Source of the DNA: Clostridia bacterium
Lineage (GTDB): Bacteria; Bacillota; Clostridia; Oscillospirales; CAG-272
Length of the DNA: 49,252 nt
Direction of reading: 5' to 3'
NCBI GenBank assembly: GCA_017461945.1
Contig: JAFTSB010000062.1
Coordinates: 1-49,252, forward strand
This document shows positions 1 through 8,449 of the stretch, one piece after another. Every line of letters starts with the position of its first letter. Positions within the stretch are counted from its first letter, which is position 1. Below the pieces are notes generated by a model. That model searched no databases. It worked only from the letters and a program-made list of their open reading frames with translations, and had not been told where the DNA came from. A program made the position numbers and the translations under genes.

Positions 1-30
1 CGAAGTTGACATATCGACAGAAGAAAAAAT

Positions 31-73
31 AAGAGCAAGAATAGAAGGATTTTCTCCTTTTACTCTTGCTCTT
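31..73. terminator. Hairpin terminator, probably bidirectional
   Basis: The arms AAGAGCAAGA (31-40) and TCTTGCTCTT (64-73) form a perfect 10-bp stem around an AT-rich loop. An A-rich run at 21-29 gives a U-tract for minus-strand transcripts, so this would end the small gene that stops at 199. A T-rich stretch after the right arm allows plus-strand termination as well. I see no gene in positions 1-198. Confidence 0.6.
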
Positions 74-198
74 TCTGTTTGTATAAGGGTTTGGGCTTAG
101 CCCAATTTGCGTTTGACTAATCAAATGCGATGCTCGCACTTAGCAGAGTTTTCAAATTCTCCGTTAAGAACATCACGCCTTTGCAGTTGGCTCTTTTT

Positions 199-501
199 TT
201 ACATAGCACTTTTCTTCAGCTTCAGATCCAGCCAAGTAAGGCCAAGGGTAAAGGCATCGTGCAGGCTATCCTTCTGACCGCTTTGCACGATATTGTTGGG
301 ATCCTTGGAATCCAAAATCTGGATCAGCACCTTGGAGGGCACCTTTTCGCCTGCTTCTTCTTTATAGGACATGATCTCAAGCACGAGCACATAAGGGTCG
401 TTATTGAGGTCTCCATAAATAATAGTATTCTCCTCACGTACCAGAGGCTTGCCCTGATACTGCAGATACTCGCCTTCCACCTTTTTTCTGGTTTCTGCCA
501 T
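199..501 (-). CDS. Conserved hypothetical protein, about 100 aa
   Basis: This is a small soluble protein of unknown function with no signal peptide or membrane segment. The start at 501 (MAETRKK) is chosen because a GAAGGAGG ribosome binding site lies just upstream; a longer reading frame to 561 would run through the promoter. The middle (IIYGDLNNDPYVLVLEIMSY) looks like a beta-rich core, and the C-terminus is basic. It is a single-gene unit with its own strong promoter at 533-561 and a hairpin terminator at 31-73. I do not recognise a named family. Confidence 0.7.
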   Translation of the reverse strand: MAETRKKVEGEYLQYQGKPLVREENTIIYGDLNNDPYVLVLEIMSYKEEAGEKVPSKVLIQILDSKDPNNIVQSGQKDSLHDAFTLGLTWLDLKLKKSAM

Positions 502-532
502 TGTTCTGCCTCCTTCACAAATTATCCTATAT

Positions 533-561
533 AGTATAGCACGCCCAAAGGCAAAAGTCAA
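533..561 (-). promoter_or_regulatory. Sigma-A promoter of the 199-501 gene
   Basis: On the minus strand TTGACT (556-561) and TATACT (533-538) are separated by 17 bp, close to the sigma-A consensus. The start codon at 501 lies about 30 nt downstream. Confidence 0.75.
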
Positions 562-596
562 TGCTTTTGTGTCAAAACCTCACAAAGGGGCTTTGA

Positions 597-1532
597 TCAG
601 GCGCGGTTCAGATCAGCCAGCTCCTCGTCGGTCAGCGTCAGCTCCACGCCCCGCAGGTTATCCATAAAATGCTCCACGCGGGAGGAGGCAAACAGCGGGA
701 TCACGCGGGGGAAGCCCTCGCAACGGTGGAGATTGACCATCCAGCCCACCACCAAAGCCGAGGTGTTTACGCCCTTCTCACGGGCCATAGCACGCACCGC
801 CTCCAGACGGTCACCCACAATATAATCAGCCGGGATGCGGTCGCTGACCTCATAGCCACCCTTGGCAAGGCAGGAATAGGCCACAAGGGGGATATCCTTT
901 TCCTTTAAAAAGCGCAAGCGCTCGCGAGAAACGGCCTCGTTGAAGATATACTTGGGAGCCATATCGGCACGGGGGTGCAGATAGGTGAACTTCTGTTGCA
1001 TAACAGTGTAGGGGGTCAACTTCTTCTCCTTGGCCAGCAAATTGGCCTCGGCAAAGCGCCAAGTGTCATAGTTGCTGCCACCCAAATGGCGCACCTTGCC
1101 CTTTTTCACCAGAGCGTGGAAGGTCTCCATCGTCTCCTCCATAGGGGTGCCCATATCATCGGTGTGGGCGTAGTAAAGATCCACGTAATCGGTGCCCAGC
1201 TTGCGCAGGGATTCGTCGATCCAATATTCGATCTGCTCTTTTTTCAGACCGGCGCCCTTGCCGTGGCGGTCAAAGCCCACCTTGGTGGCGATCACCACAC
1301 GGTCGCGGCAGCCGCGATCACGGAGCCATTCGCCAAGCAAAGTTTCGCTCTCGTCACCGGTGCCAGCCCAATGGGCGTAGTTGTTGGAGGTGTCGATAAA
1401 GTTGCCACCCATATCCACATAGGCATCCAGCACGCGATAGGCATCCTCCTTGGAGGTGGTGGTGCCAAAATTCATCGCGCCCAGCGCTACGGGAGCGACC
1501 TCAAGTCCGTTGGAAAGCACAATTTTTTTCAT
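597..1532 (-). CDS. Aldo/keto reductase
   Basis: This is an NAD(P)H-dependent aldo/keto reductase of about 311 aa, a cytosolic TIM barrel that interconverts aldehydes or ketones and alcohols. The catalytic tetrad is visible: Asp and Tyr in FIDTSNNYA, Lys in VIATKVGF, His in YYAHTDD. The ATG at 1532 is preferred over an upstream GTG (1544) because AAAGTGAG is correctly spaced before it. It is the last gene of an operon with the EamA transporter and the glycyl-radical enzyme, 18 bp after the latter. Its likely job (inferred) is to reduce an aldehyde or ketone made by that enzyme. The substrate cannot be read from sequence. Only a weak hairpin follows. Confidence 0.88.
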   Translation of the reverse strand: MKKIVLSNGLEVAPVALGAMNFGTTTSKEDAYRVLDAYVDMGGNFIDTSNNYAHWAGTGDESETLLGEWLRDRGCRDRVVIATKVGFDRHGKGAGLKKEQIEYWIDESLRKLGTDYVDLYYAHTDDMGTPMEETMETFHALVKKGKVRHLGGSNYDTWRFAEANLLAKEKKLTPYTVMQQKFTYLHPRADMAPKYIFNEAVSRERLRFLKEKDIPLVAYSCLAKGGYEVSDRIPADYIVGDRLEAVRAMAREKGVNTSALVVGWMVNLHRCEGFPRVIPLFASSRVEHFMDNLRGVELTLTDEELADLNRA

Positions 1533-1550
1533 ACCGTATCTCACTTTCTG

Positions 1551-3770
1551 TTATTTTAAGCGTTCAATAATGTCATCCTGCAGATCCTTGCAGATGTCCA
1601 CAAAAATACCGCTATAGCCGGTGACGCGCACCAGCAGATCGCGATGATCCTGTGGGTTCTTTTGGGCATCGATCATATCCTCCACCCGCGCAGTAGTGAC
1701 CTGCGCGTGCAGGCCGCCCCGATTGAAATAGGTGGCCAGCATCGCCGCAAATACGGCGTGGCCCTCCTCACCCCGGAACTGCTTGAGGTCAATATCCAGA
1801 TTCAGCGCGCCTGACAGCACACCGTCGCTGGGCAGCTGCAGCATGGCATTGAGCATCGCCGTGGTGCCATGGATGCAAGACCCGTTGGCAGGACGGCTGT
1901 TTTGCGAGAAGGAGGTATTGGCAAGACGACCGTTGACCGTGGCGCCCACCTGCATACCGATTTTCAAATGCCAGGTGTCGCTTTGCAGGCAAGGAGCCAG
2001 ATACAGACCATATTTTTCAAGATAGGGTTTGCTTTTTTGAATGGTGATGGCCATTGCGCCCTCCGAAAGGCGCTTGACGTGGGCGTTGGAATGGGGGGTG
2101 TCGCTGCCGTATTTTTCAACACCGCGGCAAAGGGCAAGAATGTGGGGATATCCCTCAAAATTCGCATCCGTTGCCTCCAAAAGCTGACCAAGGGTGATCT
2201 TTTTTTGCAAAAAGACCAGCTGATCCAACACAATGAAGCAATCCACCGTGGAGCCAAACATATAGAAGGATTGGAACTCAAAATGGTATTTGGCGCCGGC
2301 GGAATGGCAGACGGCATTCTGCACCGAGGCGCGGTTAAAGCAATCGGTCAGAGTCAGTAGCTTAGCAGGACGGCGGCGGCGCACCTCCAGCTCGTGGGCA
2401 AGATGCTCCAGCTTGCGATCCAAAAACTCGCCCCACAGCTGAAAGAAGCGGTCATATACATCGTCGATGGTCAGATCCTTTTTATCCGCCAGCTCGTGCA
2501 GAATATCGCTCACCTGCATCGGCCAGCCGCCTTTTTTGCTGTAGCGCATATAAGGCACTTGTAGCTCTTTCTCCTCCTCCGGAGAGGTGAAGGTACCATA
2601 TTTAGCCGAATTGGGGCCCAGCAGCATCCAGGAGCTGTTGGTACCAAGTCCCGGCCAGTTACAGCCAAAATGGATATAGCCGTGTATATCCTGCTCGGGA
2701 ATCCCCATGCGTCCATAGGTGCGACGCACATTGTCATCGTTGTAATACATCAGCGAGGCGCTTTGCAGTGATTTTTCGGTCAGAACCTTCCACAGCTTGG
2801 GATGGCGCTGATCCAACCCCGGGGTGTAGCGCACCACCACAACGGGATTTTTGAAGGAAGGTACGATGCGTTCCGCCAGCAGCAGCGTCAGATCGTTGAC
2901 GGCATCTGTCCCATTTTCATCCACGCCGGCCAACAGCAAATACTGGGGGGCATCAAAATTGCAAATGCGGTCAAAGGTGGTCGAGTTGCTGCTATCCCCC
3001 ACCTGATGCTCTCCTCTGCCCATGATCAGATTGTGCTTGCAATAATAATCGGTGATAAGATCACCGGCTTGCTCGCGGGTAAGACGTCCGGCCTTCAGAT
3101 CAGCGCAATAGAGGGGGTATAGGATCTGGTCCAGCCGTCCTAACGTCAGCGTAGGATTGGCGGTCACGTAAGCACAATCCACCAGCGTTACGATCCACAA
3201 AAGCTGCAACGCTGTGGCAAAATCATCGGGGGCGGCAGTGGCTGCTTTTTGCAGGCGGGCGGCCACCTCACCCATGCCTTGTGCGTCAGCGGCATCCGCA
3301 TAGCGGAGCATAAAACGCGACAACGCATCGTAAATTTCAATGACACTTTCCAAAAAAACGCGCTGCTCCGGGTCGCTATGGGCCGCAAGGCTTTCCATGG
3401 CACGGGCACGCAAACCGGGCAAGCCAAAGCGCACCAGATCCTCCCAATCAAAGGAGCAATGACCCGAGGAAAACAGACTGTGACGTTTGGGGTGGTCGGG
3501 GTGCTTCAGAAAGGCTTGAAAGCGCGCCTCCTCATCGGGGGACAGCACACGATCCACGCACCGCCCGGCGATGAGGTCATAGGGCTGTAAGGGCGTGGAA
3601 ACGCGAGAAAGCAGCGTGGAAAGCACATAGGCAAAGCGACGGGGCTGGGGCTGATCCAAACGGTCGGATTTGATCTCGTCCAAGATCATCACCCGTTCCA
3701 CCGAGGTGGCAAGCATCGGCTTTTGGGTAAGAGCGCGTTTGGCCTCGTCCACGTGTAAGGTCATATCCAC
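1551..3770 (-). CDS. Glycyl-radical enzyme (pyruvate formate-lyase superfamily), substrate unknown
   Basis: This is a 739-aa anaerobic radical enzyme. The C-terminal glycyl-radical loop VRVTGYSGIFVD places the radical on Gly718. The thiyl Cys is in FGCNWPG (Cys370). That motif has neither the Cys-Cys of true pyruvate formate-lyase nor the Cys-x-Glu of diol, glycerol and choline-type dehydratases or lyases, so the reaction is probably a different one. The start is GTG at 3770, seven bases after AAAGGAG. It sits between a DMT transporter and an aldo/keto reductase, suggesting uptake, radical cleavage or dehydration, then reduction. No radical-SAM activating enzyme is encoded in the window, so one would have to act from elsewhere in the genome. 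Family assignment is firm; function is open. Confidence 0.9.
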   Translation of the reverse strand: MDMTLHVDEAKRALTQKPMLATSVERVMILDEIKSDRLDQPQPRRFAYVLSTLLSRVSTPLQPYDLIAGRCVDRVLSPDEEARFQAFLKHPDHPKRHSLFSSGHCSFDWEDLVRFGLPGLRARAMESLAAHSDPEQRVFLESVIEIYDALSRFMLRYADAADAQGMGEVAARLQKAATAAPDDFATALQLLWIVTLVDCAYVTANPTLTLGRLDQILYPLYCADLKAGRLTREQAGDLITDYYCKHNLIMGRGEHQVGDSSNSTTFDRICNFDAPQYLLLAGVDENGTDAVNDLTLLLAERIVPSFKNPVVVVRYTPGLDQRHPKLWKVLTEKSLQSASLMYYNDDNVRRTYGRMGIPEQDIHGYIHFGCNWPGLGTNSSWMLLGPNSAKYGTFTSPEEEKELQVPYMRYSKKGGWPMQVSDILHELADKKDLTIDDVYDRFFQLWGEFLDRKLEHLAHELEVRRRRPAKLLTLTDCFNRASVQNAVCHSAGAKYHFEFQSFYMFGSTVDCFIVLDQLVFLQKKITLGQLLEATDANFEGYPHILALCRGVEKYGSDTPHSNAHVKRLSEGAMAITIQKSKPYLEKYGLYLAPCLQSDTWHLKIGMQVGATVNGRLANTSFSQNSRPANGSCIHGTTAMLNAMLQLPSDGVLSGALNLDIDLKQFRGEEGHAVFAAMLATYFNRGGLHAQVTTARVEDMIDAQKNPQDHRDLLVRVTGYSGIFVDICKDLQDDIIERLK

Positions 3771-3785
3771 GGTTGGTCTCCTTTC

Positions 3786-4742
3786 TTATAAAATACTCAT
3801 GGCAACAATGCCACAAAGGGCGATCAGCGAGCCGGCAATGCTGCGTCGCGTAGGGCGCTCACCAAAGAACAGCATCGCCGTCAGATTCACGGTGATCAGG
3901 CATCCACCCTTGATCACGGGATACAGGATCTGGGAGGACAGCAGATAATCGTTGGTGGCAACGGTTTGGAAGTAGTTGGCCGCAAACATGCAGATCGCCA
4001 TGACCACAATATGGGGCATGGGCTTTTTGCAGGAGGAAAAAAGCTGACACGTAAACGCTTTTTTGCTGACATTTTCTTGCTTGCGGTATTGCAAAACTGC
4101 CAAGAGCGCAAAGCAAAGCAGAAGCGCTGCGGCGGCAAATACATACGTGTAGAAATGATAGACGGACTTGGGATATAAAACGTCGCCTGCCTTGGCTCCC
4201 ACCTCGGTATAGTAGTGCTTATAAAGCTGCTGACAGAAGGAGGAAAGTCCATCTCCCAGGGCAGCCAGCAGCGCCAGGCAAAAGCCGCCAAAGCCATAAC
4301 GCTTGCCGCCCTGCTTGCCGTACCCGGACAGAACCGCGGTGGCCAGCAGGATCAAACCAAAGCCCACCATCTTCAGGGGCAGGATCGCCTCGTTAAACAG
4401 AATAGCGCACAGAATGGCCGGCAAAATCGAGCCCACCGTTAAGGTCACATCCACGGTCACCAAGGGATTTTTTTGAATAGCCAGCAGCCAGCCCACCAAA
4501 AAGGCGGCGTTGGCCACACCCGAAAGCAGACAGATCAGCAGCATGCCGCCTTCCACCCGCAAATAGGGGGCCGCAGACTCCAAAAAGACAACGGCAAGGC
4601 CAATGAGAATGCAAAGCAGCATCCGCAACAAATTAAACAGCAGCGGATCCCCTGCGTTTGCGATGTAGGTGCTGGTCTTTTTGCCGCAGTAGCCTTTTAT
4701 AGTCAGGCACAGCAGCGCGATCAAAACAAACAAATAAGCCAT
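3786..4742 (-). CDS. EamA/DMT-superfamily transporter
   Basis: This integral membrane protein of about 318 aa has roughly ten hydrophobic segments, typical of the drug/metabolite transporter superfamily (two EamA repeats). The N-terminus MAYLFVLIALLCLTIKGY is the first membrane helix. The ATG at 4742 is chosen because GGAGGAG sits directly upstream. A loop around residues 215-235 is rich in Lys and Cys. It is the first gene of the operon with the glycyl-radical enzyme (15 bp gap), so it probably imports that enzyme's substrate or exports a product. It is likely under control of the divergent AraC regulator. Confidence 0.85.
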   Translation of the reverse strand: MAYLFVLIALLCLTIKGYCGKKTSTYIANAGDPLLFNLLRMLLCILIGLAVVFLESAAPYLRVEGGMLLICLLSGVANAAFLVGWLLAIQKNPLVTVDVTLTVGSILPAILCAILFNEAILPLKMVGFGLILLATAVLSGYGKQGGKRYGFGGFCLALLAALGDGLSSFCQQLYKHYYTEVGAKAGDVLYPKSVYHFYTYVFAAAALLLCFALLAVLQYRKQENVSKKAFTCQLFSSCKKPMPHIVVMAICMFAANYFQTVATNDYLLSSQILYPVIKGGCLITVNLTAMLFFGERPTRRSIAGSLIALCGIVAMSIL

Positions 4743-4776
4743 AAGGTCTCCTCCGTACCAGTAGGATCTCTCCCAC

Positions 4777-4805
4777 ATTATATATGGAAGCGCGGAAAAT
4801 AACCA
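4777..4805 (-). promoter_or_regulatory. Promoter of the transporter/glycyl-radical operon
   Basis: On the minus strand a good -10, TATAAT (4777-4782), has only TGGTTA (4800-4805) as its -35 at 17 bp. A perfect -10 with a poor -35 is typical of an activator-dependent promoter, and the direct repeats at 4809-4838 lie immediately upstream. Confidence 0.6.
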
Positions 4806-4808
4806 TAT

Positions 4809-4838
4809 ATTTTTGAAACCAAAACTGGATTTTTGAAA
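4809..4838. promoter_or_regulatory. Candidate AraC operator: two direct repeats 20 bp apart
   Basis: ATTTTTGAAA occurs at 4809-4818 and again at 4829-4838, exactly 20 bp apart, on the same face of the helix. The proximal copy ends 3 bp from the -35 of the minus-strand operon. The pair lies between that operon and the divergent AraC gene, which is the obvious candidate regulator. Confidence 0.55.
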
Positions 4839-4846
4839 ACTAACTC

Positions 4847-4875
4847 TTGCAAACCTCCCTCACCTGTGCTATCAT
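4847..4875 (+). promoter_or_regulatory. Promoter of the first AraC gene
   Basis: TTGCAA (4847-4852) and TATCAT (4870-4875) are 17 bp apart. The start codon follows at 4901 after GAAAGGAAGG. Confidence 0.55.
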
Positions 4876-4900
4876 AAAGCAGAAAGGAAGGTGAAAAGCC

Positions 4901-5737
4901 ATGCGTCGGATTTCCTTTGGCGAGCTTGCCCACACGGATGTTTTCTTTGGGTGCCCCGAGGTCTTTCCCGAATCCTGGGCCACCCGGCACAGCTTTTCGT
5001 TGTATCGGGACGCTCCCAGACCTTGTGCAGCACTGTTTTTTGTAAAAACCGATATACAGGTCAGCTTTTTTCCGCAAAACGGTTCCGCCGTCACCGCCAC
5101 CAAGGGGGCGGTGGTCTATATTCCGACAGGGGTCTGTTACCATGTGGAGGTTCAGGGTGGGAGCGGTGGCACGATCGACACCTACACCGTCAACCATCGT
5201 TTGCTGGACGATCACGGTGAGGAGATTTTGTTGAATGATGCGATCACGGTGCTGTGCAAACGCGGCGAGGGGCGATTGGAGCTGTACTTTCAAAAACTGG
5301 ATGAGACTGTACACCGCACCGCCGAGGGTACTGTAGAGGATCTGCTGGCGGCGCGCGCCGCCTTTTACGGCCTGCTTTCTGCCACAGTGGCCGCCGGTGC
5401 CGATCAAAATCAGTCCTATTACGCCATCCGGCAAGGAGTCGAGGCCTTGCGCCGCGACTGGAACCGCAACGAGCGTATTGAGGTCTATGCCGAGCTGTGC
5501 GGTGTGACCCCCGCCTATTTTTACCGCTGCTTTCGCAAATGGGCAGGCCAAAGCCCTGTGGAATATCGCAATGCATTGCGGCTCTCACACGCCGAGGCCA
5601 TGCTGCGCAACACCGATATGCAGATCCGTGAGATCGCCGAGACCGTTGGATTTGAGGATCCTTTTTATTTCTGCCGCGTTTTTTCCAAGCAATTCGGACA
5701 ATCACCAAGGCAGTATCGTCACAGCCCCGAAGGCTGA
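4901..5737 (+). CDS. AraC-family transcriptional regulator
   Basis: This is a 278-aa regulator. Its C-terminal 100 residues carry the two helix-turn-helix motifs of AraC proteins (AELCGVTPAYFYRCFRKWAG, then IREIAETVGFEDPFYFCRVF and FGQSPRQYR). The N-terminal half is a cupin-like ligand-binding domain (AVVYIPTGVCYHVEVQGG). The start at 4901 has GAAAGGAAGGTG upstream. It is divergent from the transporter/glycyl-radical/aldo-keto reductase operon and is inferred to activate it by binding the ATTTTTGAAA repeats. It converges on tmcAL with only 7 bp between the stop codons. Confidence 0.88.
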   Translation: MRRISFGELAHTDVFFGCPEVFPESWATRHSFSLYRDAPRPCAALFFVKTDIQVSFFPQNGSAVTATKGAVVYIPTGVCYHVEVQGGSGGTIDTYTVNHRLLDDHGEEILLNDAITVLCKRGEGRLELYFQKLDETVHRTAEGTVEDLLAARAAFYGLLSATVAAGADQNQSYYAIRQGVEALRRDWNRNERIEVYAELCGVTPAYFYRCFRKWAGQSPVEYRNALRLSHAEAMLRNTDMQIREIAETVGFEDPFYFCRVFSKQFGQSPRQYRHSPEG

Positions 5738-5744
5738 CTGCCGA

Positions 5745-6896
5745 TCAAAGCATCAAGGGTGGGCGCGTGGAAAGCGCTCCGGGCGCCATGCCCTTTTCCA
5801 TACAAAGCGCATACAACCCATCTGCAACAGCGGCCAATCGGCGCGCGCGCACTGCGCACTCTCCCAAGGCAACGGCATCTGCCGGCTTGGTCACAACGGG
5901 GAGAGTGCGCGTTTTGCGTCCTGCGGCCAAGAAGGCGCGGCCGCGCTCATTGGCACCCAACAGCTTTACATAAGCAGGCGGTGCCTTCAGATCGGCGCGA
6001 GTTACCCCTGCCAGACCATAGAGAAGCGACCGACGGATTCTGCCGTCGGTATATTTTTTGGTAGCGGCCAGGTGGCAAAGACTGTCATAGTCCCAGGCTT
6101 CCCACGCGGCGCGGATCAACCGTTCTCCAAGACCGCCGCTACATTCCGCCGCGGAGGAAACGCTCTCGGACGTGGCACCGCGCAGATATGCCAGCATAGC
6201 ACCTCCCAAACGGCGAATATCGGCAATGCCCCATTGCGCCACGGCATCGTGCCATATCTGGCGGACTTCGATGGGCAAATTATCGCAAATATCCGCACCC
6301 GTTTGCAGTTTTTGACGCAAGGCGGTGGCCGAAGGGAGGGCTTGCTCGGCATCGGTATCATGGTATCCGGCCCCCTGACGCAAAACGGGATAGATGGAAA
6401 GGCAGCTGCCGCCCTTATGCACCGCACGGGCGTATTCCAGTGCCAAAATGTCATTGGGAGAAATGCGCGCCTCCCCCAGCGCTTCAAAATAGGCGGCCGC
6501 GTCCCCTTTGTTTTTGGCACCGTTTGCCACCTTTTCGGCAAAATCGGGTGTCAACGTACGGGCGGCGGTCTCCAGCAAAGCAGGAGCATTCGCGCTCTCA
6601 CTGCCAAAGGCAATGGTGTCAACGCCAAGCCCGGTCAGGACACGCACGCCGGCGGTGGCAAAATGGCGTGCAGAGCCTGCCGCATAGGGAAATGGAAGCT
6701 CCACCACCAGGTCGGCACCACACGCAAGCGCCATAGCGGCACGCTCGCTAGGAGGAATCACGGCTGCCTCGCCCCGTTGGGTGAAAGGACCGCTCATAAC
6801 GCAGACCACGGTCTCAGCCCCTCGCACTGCATTCAGCAGGTAACGGTGCCCCCCGTGAAAGGGATTGTATTCGCAAATGATACCAACGTGCTTCAT
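5745..6896 (-). CDS. tmcAL: tRNA(Met) cytidine acetate ligase TmcAL
   Basis: This 383-aa cytosolic enzyme is of the TmcAL (YlbM) family, which uses ATP and acetate to make N4-acetylcytidine at the wobble position of elongator tRNA-Met. The nucleotidyltransferase signature is at the N-terminus (GIICEYNPFHGGH, with the HxGH ATP-binding motif), followed by MSGPFTQRGEAAVIPPSERA, which is characteristic of the family. It is slightly shorter than the roughly 400-aa Bacillus protein. The start at 6896 follows AAAGAGGAACC. It is divergent from acetate kinase, a neighbourhood often seen in Bacillota; both use acetate and ATP. Confidence 0.9.
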   Translation of the reverse strand: MKHVGIICEYNPFHGGHRYLLNAVRGAETVVCVMSGPFTQRGEAAVIPPSERAAMALACGADLVVELPFPYAAGSARHFATAGVRVLTGLGVDTIAFGSESANAPALLETAARTLTPDFAEKVANGAKNKGDAAAYFEALGEARISPNDILALEYARAVHKGGSCLSIYPVLRQGAGYHDTDAEQALPSATALRQKLQTGADICDNLPIEVRQIWHDAVAQWGIADIRRLGGAMLAYLRGATSESVSSAAECSGGLGERLIRAAWEAWDYDSLCHLAATKKYTDGRIRRSLLYGLAGVTRADLKAPPAYVKLLGANERGRAFLAAGRKTRTLPVVTKPADAVALGECAVRARRLAAVADGLYALCMEKGMAPGALSTRPPLML

Positions 6897-6936
6897 GGTT
6901 CCTCTTTCTGATTTTTTGGAAAATCCTTATTTTGTA

Positions 6937-6965
6937 TTGAAATACTGATCTTTTTGTGTTATACT
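6937..6965 (+). promoter_or_regulatory. Sigma-A promoter of ackA
   Basis: TTGAAA (6937-6942) and TATACT (6960-6965) are separated by 17 bp. An AGGAGG (6997-7002) precedes the ackA ATG at 7009. Confidence 0.8.
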
Positions 6966-7008
6966 GTGTGGTGGTAATCTACTAACGAAACATTTCAGGA
7001 GGTCTACT

Positions 7009-8241
7009 ATGAAAATTCTGGTCGTAAACGCCGGCTCCAGCTCTTTGAAGTATCAGGTGCTTGAGCCCGAAACCGGTACACTGTTTGCTAAGGGTATTTG
7101 CGAGAGCATCGGCAATACCGAAGCCTCGATGATCACCCATCAGCAGGTGGTCAAGGACATCAAGATCAAGGATCAGCACTACCCCATGGAAAACCATGCC
7201 GTTGCCCTGAAGCTGGTTGTAGAAAAGCTGCTGGACAAGGAGCTTGGCTGTATTGAGAGCATGGACGAGATCGAGGCAGTCGGTCACCGCGTGGTGCACG
7301 GCGGCGCCTTTTTCTCCGAGTCGATGCTGCTGACCGACGAGGTTCTGGAAAAGCTGAAGCTTTGCCACGATTTCGCTCCCCTTCACACCCCCGCCCACAT
7401 CCAGGGCATTCAGGGCTGCCTTGCCGTTATGCCCGACAAGCCCCAGGTGCTGGTATTTGACACCGCCTTCCATCAGAGCATGGCTCCCGAGGCTTACACC
7501 TACGCCCTGCCCTATGAGCTTTACGAGAAATACGGCGTTCGCCGTTATGGTGCACACGGCACCTCCCACCGCTTTGTTGCCGGTGAAATGTGCAAGATCC
7601 TTGGCCGCACCGAGGGCACTAAGATCGTCACCTGCCACATTGGTAACGGCTCCTCCATTTCCGCGGTAAAGGACGGCAAGGTCATGGATACCTCCATGGG
7701 CTTTACTCCCCTTGCAGGCGTAGAAATGGGCACCCGTTGCGGCGATATCGACCCCGCATTGGTCCCCTATATGATGGAAAAGCTGAACCTGAGCGGCGCT
7801 GAGGTCAACAATCTGATGAACAAGAAATCCGGTTTCCTTGGCATTTCCGGCTTCTCCTCTGACTCTCGCGATCTGGAGAACGCCATTGCAAACGGCCCCT
7901 CCGACCCTCATTACGAGCGCGCTAATTTGGCTGTGAACATTCTCAAGTTCCAGCTGAAGAAGTACATCGGTGCTTACTCTGCCATTATGAACGGTCTGGA
8001 TGCCGTGGTCTTTACGGCCGGTATCGGTGAGAACAACCCCCACCTGCGCGAGATCGTATGCGAGGATATGGAGTACTTTGGCATCAAGATCAATAAGGAG
8101 CTTAACGCCAAGACCCTGCGTCAGCCCAACATCGTCAAGCTTTCCACCGACGATTCGAAGGTTGCCGTTTACCTGATCCCCACCAACGAGGAGCTGGTTA
8201 TCGCAAGAGACACCGCTGCCATCGTTTCTGCAGCAAAGTAA
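7009..8241 (+). CDS. ackA: Acetate kinase
   Basis: This 410-aa cytosolic acetokinase converts acetyl phosphate and ADP to acetate and ATP, the main ATP-yielding step of acetate fermentation. Family motifs are clear: MKILVVNAGSSSLKYQV at the N-terminus, VGHRVVHGG, YGAHGTSHRFVA, CHIGNGSS, and the C-terminal FTAGIGENNPHLRE. Length is normal for the family. It has its own sigma-A promoter, a consensus AGGAGG and a strong terminator, so it is a single-gene unit. The codons look optimised compared with its neighbours, as expected for a highly expressed gene. No phosphotransacetylase is adjacent. Confidence 0.97.
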   Translation: MKILVVNAGSSSLKYQVLEPETGTLFAKGICESIGNTEASMITHQQVVKDIKIKDQHYPMENHAVALKLVVEKLLDKELGCIESMDEIEAVGHRVVHGGAFFSESMLLTDEVLEKLKLCHDFAPLHTPAHIQGIQGCLAVMPDKPQVLVFDTAFHQSMAPEAYTYALPYELYEKYGVRRYGAHGTSHRFVAGEMCKILGRTEGTKIVTCHIGNGSSISAVKDGKVMDTSMGFTPLAGVEMGTRCGDIDPALVPYMMEKLNLSGAEVNNLMNKKSGFLGISGFSSDSRDLENAIANGPSDPHYERANLAVNILKFQLKKYIGAYSAIMNGLDAVVFTAGIGENNPHLREIVCEDMEYFGIKINKELNAKTLRQPNIVKLSTDDSKVAVYLIPTNEELVIARDTAAIVSAAK

Positions 8242-8263
8242 TTTGCTTTATTAAGTATAACAC

Positions 8264-8298
8264 AACGCGGCACTTTTCGCAAGTGCCGCGTTTGCTGT
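8264..8298 (+). terminator. Rho-independent terminator of ackA
   Basis: A perfect 12-bp stem, AACGCGGCACTT (8264-8275) with AAGTGCCGCGTT (8281-8292), has a 5-nt loop, 23 bases after the ackA stop. Confidence 0.85.
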
Positions 8299-8384
8299 AT
8301 GTGCTTTTTGATAAAATTACTCTCGATTTTCCCTGCTTTTCTTTAAAAACCGTAAGATTGTGTTAAAATCGTCCCAAGATGTGA

Positions 8385-8413
8385 TAGACTCCGCCCCCAT
8401 AAAGTGTTATAAT
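8385..8413 (+). promoter_or_regulatory. Promoter of the GH39-like gene
   Basis: TATAAT (8408-8413) with TAGACT (8385-8390) at 17 bp. The ribosome binding site AGAGG precedes the start at 8450. Confidence 0.6.
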
Positions 8414-8449
8414 AAAGAAAAGCGAATGTAAGCAGAAAAGAGGTAGCAC

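Noticed and set aside
7009-8043. A 353-codon frame antisense to ackA
   Set aside because: ackA is unambiguous; the antisense frame has no start signals and no recognisable product.
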